A stretch of 7,534 bases of DNA from the NCBI GenBank assembly GCA_022508725.1, contig JAFLUR010000101.1:1-7534 (forward strand), in the 5' to 3' direction. This DNA comes from Oscillospiraceae bacterium. Its GTDB lineage: Bacteria; Bacillota; Clostridia; UBA1381. Both the position numbers and the translations under genes were made by a program. This document shows positions 4,513 through 7,534 of the stretch, one piece after another. Under the pieces are notes generated by a model. It was not told where the DNA came from. It did no database searches and saw nothing but the letters and a program-made list of their open reading frames with translations. Every line of letters begins with the position of its first letter. Position 1 is the first letter of the stretch.

Positions 4513-6210
4513 ATGAAACAACCGCGAAGGGCAAAGCGAGCCGCACCGAAAAAATCGGCTCAAAAAGCCAAAGGCACAAACAACAAAAAATTAAAAATGA
4601 ACAAAAACCGCTACCTGAAAATCGTCTTTTCAATGTTTGCGGTCCTTATCGCAGTCGTTGCCGTATGTCTCGGCTGTGATTTTACGGGCGGCGGAAACGA
4701 TATTCTCGACGATGATTCTCTCGTTCCCGTGGATATAAAGGAGGGCAAGATCAATGTTCTCCTTCTCGGTGTGGATATTGAGGGTCTGCGTACCGACGCG
4801 ATCATGGTAGCGTCATACGATATTGACGAAAATAAGGTAAATCTGCTTTCCATTCCCCGTGATACGCGTATGTACATAGGTACGAAATATCAGAAGATAA
4901 ACGCCGCTCACGCCATAGGCGGAATGAAAGGCAAGATTGCGGGTCCGGAAGGGTCGGTGGAGGCTGTTACAAGACTTACCGGAATACCCATACATTATTA
5001 CCTTGAATTCAGCTTCGGCGCGATAGATAACTTTATAAACGCGCTGGGAGGCGTTGATTTCGACGTTCCGGATGTTGAAGGAAAGGGACGCGGAATGAAT
5101 TACGACGATCCGGTGCAGAGTCTGCATATACACCTTAAACCGGGTATGCAGCATCTTAACGGAAATCAGGTACAGCAATTGCTCAGATACAGAAAAAGCA
5201 ATACAAAGGGTCTCGGATATCCCGAGGGCGACCGCGGAAGAGTCGCCATGCAGCAGGAATTTATCCGCGCGCTTGTGGATCAGAAATTCACGGCGTCAAA
5301 TCTCACCAATCTTCCGGAAATCATAATGAGCATAAAAAAGGGTATAAAAACGAACATGACAATCGTTGATATGACGAAGTATGTAAAATATCTCAAGGAC
5401 TTTTCATCCGAAAACGTGACCGCATATCAGCTCCCGGGAGAGGGCAACGGCACCGATTACGGCGCAAGCTATTGGATATGCGATCTTGAGGCGACAAGAA
5501 CCCTCGTCCGGGACGTATTCGGCTATGACGCATCGAAAATAACCATAGATTCGCCCGACGGAAGTTCAAAGTCGAAGGATAAAAAGGTTTCCCAAACAAA
5601 AAGCTCATCATCTTCATCCAAAAATGACTCTGCCTCAAAGACTGAGGATATACCGGATAATTCGGATGAGGAGGATTATTCCTCAAAGGTCGTAAAGGTG
5701 ACAAACCCGCCCGTTCCGACAAAATCTCCCGAGGATGCGGAAAAAATCGACCACGGTCCTTTAAACGAATTATCCAAAGCGACCCCGAAAACCGATATTC
5801 CGGTCAAGGACGGCATCAAGGCAACACCCTCACCCGGCGGTATTTCAAAGGATGAAATAGCTCAGAAATATGATGAGATAACAAAGAACAAGGGCGGATC
5901 TCAGACAAATTCCGCCGGAAATGAAGCTCCGGATATTTCTTCCGAAAAAAATAAAACCGGCAAACCGGATAACACCGATAAATCCGCCGAAACATCATCG
6001 CAGAGCAAGCCTGCGGATAAAACCGATAAAACGGATAATACCGACAAATCGGACAATACCGATAAATCCGCAGTCAACCCGGATAAATCGGATAAGCAGG
6101 ATAACGTTCCGGATTCAAAAACGGGTTCGTCGGATGCGGAAAAAAATGAAAAAAGCGAAAAAAGCGGGAATTCCGAAAAAACGGATTCCGACGTTATAGA
6201 TATTGATTGA
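4513..6210 (+). CDS. LytR-CpsA-Psr (LCP) family wall-polymer transferase with Asp/Lys/Ser-rich TDK-repeat tail
   Basis: Paralogue of the preceding gene: 565 residues with the same plan and expected role, transfer of anionic glycopolymers to peptidoglycan outside the membrane. A very basic N-terminus (1-33) precedes one transmembrane helix (about 34-55). The LCP domain has INVLLLGVD (Asp88), RTD (Arg93, Asp95), SIPRDTR (Arg116, Asp117), ALGGVDFDV, the pair Arg225/Arg227 in LLRYR, and GDRGRVAMQQ (Asp240, Arg243). Compared with its neighbour it has short insertions near 188-193 and 230-237. The extension DYGASYW (315-321) and YDASKITI (338-345) is almost identical in both. The tail, about 352-565, is dominated by Ser, Lys, Asp, Thr and Glu and is highly charged, unlike the Pro-rich tail of the first copy. 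AGGAG (4501-4505) lies 7 bases before the ATG. No strong promoter is seen in the 63-base gap, so the two are probably co-transcribed. Confidence 0.93.
   Translation: MKQPRRAKRAAPKKSAQKAKGTNNKKLKMNKNRYLKIVFSMFAVLIAVVAVCLGCDFTGGGNDILDDDSLVPVDIKEGKINVLLLGVDIEGLRTDAIMVASYDIDENKVNLLSIPRDTRMYIGTKYQKINAAHAIGGMKGKIAGPEGSVEAVTRLTGIPIHYYLEFSFGAIDNFINALGGVDFDVPDVEGKGRGMNYDDPVQSLHIHLKPGMQHLNGNQVQQLLRYRKSNTKGLGYPEGDRGRVAMQQEFIRALVDQKFTASNLTNLPEIIMSIKKGIKTNMTIVDMTKYVKYLKDFSSENVTAYQLPGEGNGTDYGASYWICDLEATRTLVRDVFGYDASKITIDSPDGSSKSKDKKVSQTKSSSSSSKNDSASKTEDIPDNSDEEDYSSKVVKVTNPPVPTKSPEDAEKIDHGPLNELSKATPKTDIPVKDGIKATPSPGGISKDEIAQKYDEITKNKGGSQTNSAGNEAPDISSEKNKTGKPDNTDKSAETSSQSKPADKTDKTDNTDKSDNTDKSAVNPDKSDKQDNVPDSKTGSSDAEKNEKSEKSGNSEKTDSDVIDID
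5971..6102 (+). repeat. Short degenerate TDK repeats in the second LCP tail
   Basis: Residues 487-530 repeat the units NTDKS, KTDKTDNTDKSD and PDKSDKQD, encoded by near-copies of accgataaa and ggataa. The local spacing is short and irregular (3 to 6 residues), unlike the regular 15-residue spacing in the first copy. The tract is hydrophilic, with balanced Asp and Lys, and is likely disordered. Similar DNA units could allow length change by slippage or recombination. Confidence 0.75.
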
Positions 6211-6216
6211 TAAATA

Positions 6217-6251
6217 ATGCAGGGACACCGATGTCCCTGCATCGTTTTTTT
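6217..6251 (+). terminator. Strong intrinsic terminator after the LCP pair
   Basis: ATGCAGGGACA (6217-6227) and TGTCCCTGCAT (6232-6242) form a perfect 11-bp stem with a CCGA tetraloop, followed after two bases by seven T residues (6245-6251). It starts 6 bases after the second LCP stop. It sits between convergent genes; in the minus direction the stem is followed only by a broken T run (TATTTATC), so it would stop YlbJ transcripts less well. Confidence 0.95.
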
Positions 6252-6263
6252 ACAAACAGACTT

Positions 6264-7364
6264 TCAGAGCTCCGCACGGGTTTTGCGCGCTTTCGATACG
6301 CTCACGGCGACAATTGCAATAACCGCCGACACAAAAACAACAAATCCCGCCGCGGTAAAAAAGCCCATGCTCATACTTCCTTTTTCCGCGGGAGTGAATT
6401 TATACAATATATTCGTATATCTTATCACAAAATATACAACGGCGGCGGATATTCCCGCCTGCATAAGCTTCCCCAAAATATACTTTTTCAGACTGAGCCT
6501 GTATTTCGAGGTTATGCTCATAACCTGAAGATGCACGCTTATCCCCGCAAAACCCACTATAAACGCCGATAAAATTATCTTGTAAAACTCATCTATGCCC
6601 AGCTCCGCAACCGCGCCCGTTCCCGAGGCAAATTCAAACAGTCCCGTTATAAACGCGGTATACCACATATCACACGGAAAAAAACCGAGCAGAAGCTGCG
6701 CGGCTGTTGACGCGAATACTATGACTCCGCATACATTCAGCATACTCCCCACCGAATTCGATATGACCGTCGAAAATATCTCACCGATACTCATCTTGGG
6801 GTTTGATATGGTCATATGCGGTGAAATGACCTCATATTCCTTTTTTGTGAATTTCAGAATTATCCCCACCGCAAACGCCGCGGCGATATGCGATATATAT
6901 ATGAGCCACCCGATTTTCGGATTTCCGAACAGCGATGCGCCTATCGCCCCGAGTATAAACAACGGTCCCGAATTATTGCAAAATCCCAAAAGCCGTTCGG
7001 TTTCACCCTCCGTCAAATAGCCGCTTTCATACAGCGAGCAAGCTGTTGACGCTCCCAGCGGATAGCCGCTTATAAGTCCGAGTACAAACGCCGCCGAACC
7101 GCTCCCGCTTATGCCGAACACCGGCTTCATTATCGGAGAGCATATCTTTGCAAGCGTCTGAGCAAAGCCCGAATATATAAGAAGTCCCGAGCATACGAAA
7201 AACGGAAACAATGACGGGATTATCGTTTCCCCGCAAAGCAGCAATGCGTTTTCCGCCGCCTGCATGGCATGGTCCGGTCTGAGTATTATCAGCACCGTAA
7301 GCGCGATTATCCCCGAATATGCCGCTGTTTTTTTCAATACAACAATTTTTTTCAAAACATTCAT
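6264..7364 (-). CDS. ylbJ: YlbJ-like sporulation integral membrane protein (Gate/nucleoside-recognition family)
   Basis: A 366-residue multi-pass membrane protein whose motifs match YlbJ: IIPSLFPFFVCSG (48-60), GLISGYPLGA (96-105), GFCNNSGPLFILGA (127-140), GLFEFASGTG (241-250) and GFAGISVHLQ (271-280), the two Gate halves. About eight hydrophobic segments are visible, including 17-29, 50-66, 90-105, 154-170, 206-228, 262-283, 303-315 and 335-355. In Bacillus subtilis ylbJ belongs to the sigma-E (mother cell) regulon and is needed for fully heat-resistant spores; its molecular substrate is not known to me. The start is uncertain. ATG at 7364 has GGAGG only 1 base upstream, which is too close, and AGGAGG (7376-7381) 11 bases upstream, which is usable. 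TTG at 7355 lies 10 bases from the nearer GGAGG. ATG was kept. The gene converges on the LCP unit, 53 bases separating their ends. Confidence 0.87.
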   Translation of the reverse strand: MNVLKKIVVLKKTAAYSGIIALTVLIILRPDHAMQAAENALLLCGETIIPSLFPFFVCSGLLIYSGFAQTLAKICSPIMKPVFGISGSGSAAFVLGLISGYPLGASTACSLYESGYLTEGETERLLGFCNNSGPLFILGAIGASLFGNPKIGWLIYISHIAAAFAVGIILKFTKKEYEVISPHMTISNPKMSIGEIFSTVISNSVGSMLNVCGVIVFASTAAQLLLGFFPCDMWYTAFITGLFEFASGTGAVAELGIDEFYKIILSAFIVGFAGISVHLQVMSITSKYRLSLKKYILGKLMQAGISAAVVYFVIRYTNILYKFTPAEKGSMSMGFFTAAGFVVFVSAVIAIVAVSVSKARKTRAEL

Positions 7365-7380
7365 ACCTCCCTGTTCCTCC

Positions 7381-7398
7381 TCCCCAAAGCCGCGGGGA
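7381..7398 (-). promoter_or_regulatory. Small hairpin next to the ylbJ ribosome binding site
   Basis: TCCCC and GGGGA (arms 7394-7398 and 7381-7385) form a 5-bp G+C-rich stem with an 8-base loop in the ylbJ leader. The downstream arm runs into GGAGG (7376-7380), so folding would abut or partly hide the upstream ribosome binding site. Functional meaning is not shown. Confidence 0.3.
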
Positions 7399-7408
7399 TC
7401 TTATTGAA

Positions 7409-7438
7409 TTTATATGTAATTTTTATCATAAATATAGC
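7409..7438 (-). promoter_or_regulatory. Possible sigma-E-type promoter of ylbJ
   Basis: On the minus strand GCTATATT (7431-7438) and CATATAAA (7409-7416) are separated by 14 bases. This resembles the sporulation sigma-E pattern (-35 ATATT type, -10 CATACAnT) with two -10 mismatches. The gene identity fits mother-cell expression. A weaker sigma-A reading exists nearby (TTGCTT, 16 bases, TATGAT). Predicted transcription start is near 7402. Confidence 0.4.
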
Positions 7439-7534
7439 ATAAATTAAAGCAAGACTTTAAGTTTTTTATTGCTCCTCCGATTAAGAGCCTGTTTAGTATT
7501 CCTCCAATCGTTGGATTTTTGAGTGGATTTTTCT
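7410..7534 (-). other. Open frame entering from the right edge, possibly a gene 3' end
   Basis: On the minus strand a frame is open from the window edge for 40 codons to a TAA at 7410-7412. Its most protein-like part includes NPLKNPTIGGIL and LLIGGAIKN; the remainder is AT-rich. It overlaps the putative ylbJ promoter, and the opposite strand is also open here for about 24 codons. I recognise no family. It could be the tail of an upstream gene, a decayed fragment, or chance. Confidence 0.15.

Noticed and set aside
4663..4680. Possible lipoprotein box (VCLGC, Cys55) at the end of the second LCP membrane helix
   Set aside because: Positions -3 and -2 are Cys and Leu, which do not fit the usual [LVI][ASTVI][GAS]C lipobox. 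LCP proteins are normally anchored by an uncleaved helix.

Overview
This 7.5 kb stretch looks chromosomal and comes from a low-to-medium G+C, endospore-forming Firmicute, most likely one of the Clostridia. The grounds are a bacterial L33 of the four-cysteine type, strong sigma-A promoters (TTGAC- and TATAAT), AGGAGG-type ribosome binding sites, two LytR-CpsA-Psr (LCP) wall enzymes and a YlbJ-type sporulation membrane protein. Coding DNA is of middling G+C and the gaps are very AT-rich. No rRNA, tRNA, CRISPR array, insertion sequence or phage gene was found. The genus is not identifiable by eye.

Layout from left to right. Positions 31-180 (minus) hold rpmG (ribosomal protein L33), with a near-consensus extended -10 promoter at 259-287. 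The gap 288-863 holds no credible gene of normal size. It contains seven same-strand DnaA-box-like 9-mers at 453-584, two of them perfect TTATCCACA, followed by a very AT-rich stretch and then the promoter of the next gene. The transcription units diverge from this gap, so it could be a replication origin or a DnaA-titration/regulatory cluster. Positions 864-2597 (plus) encode a cytoplasmic GH13 alpha-amylase-family enzyme with all catalytic residues. After a Pro/Glu/Lys linker it carries a C-terminal XRE-like helix-turn-helix, an unusual enzyme-plus-DNA-binding-domain fusion.

A separate sigma-A promoter (2642-2671) and a 13-bp stem-loop at the predicted mRNA 5' end precede two tandem paralogous LCP genes (2809-4449 and 4513-6210). 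Both have one N-terminal transmembrane helix, an intact LCP domain and a long low-complexity tail. The first tail is Pro/Thr/Ser-rich with a 15-residue repeat; the second is Asp/Lys/Ser/Thr-rich with short TDK repeats. A strong intrinsic terminator (6217-6251) closes this unit. Convergent to it, 6264-7364 (minus) encodes the YlbJ-like protein, whose upstream region has a sigma-E-like promoter and an odd arrangement of start signals. The right edge (7441-7534) has an unexplained open frame on the minus strand.

The LCP pair very probably attaches anionic glycopolymers to peptidoglycan. The amylase acts on intracellular alpha-glucans. YlbJ acts in spore formation. Nothing here shows that the three form one pathway. 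The two most noteworthy features are the GH13-HTH fusion and the DnaA-box cluster beside rpmG.
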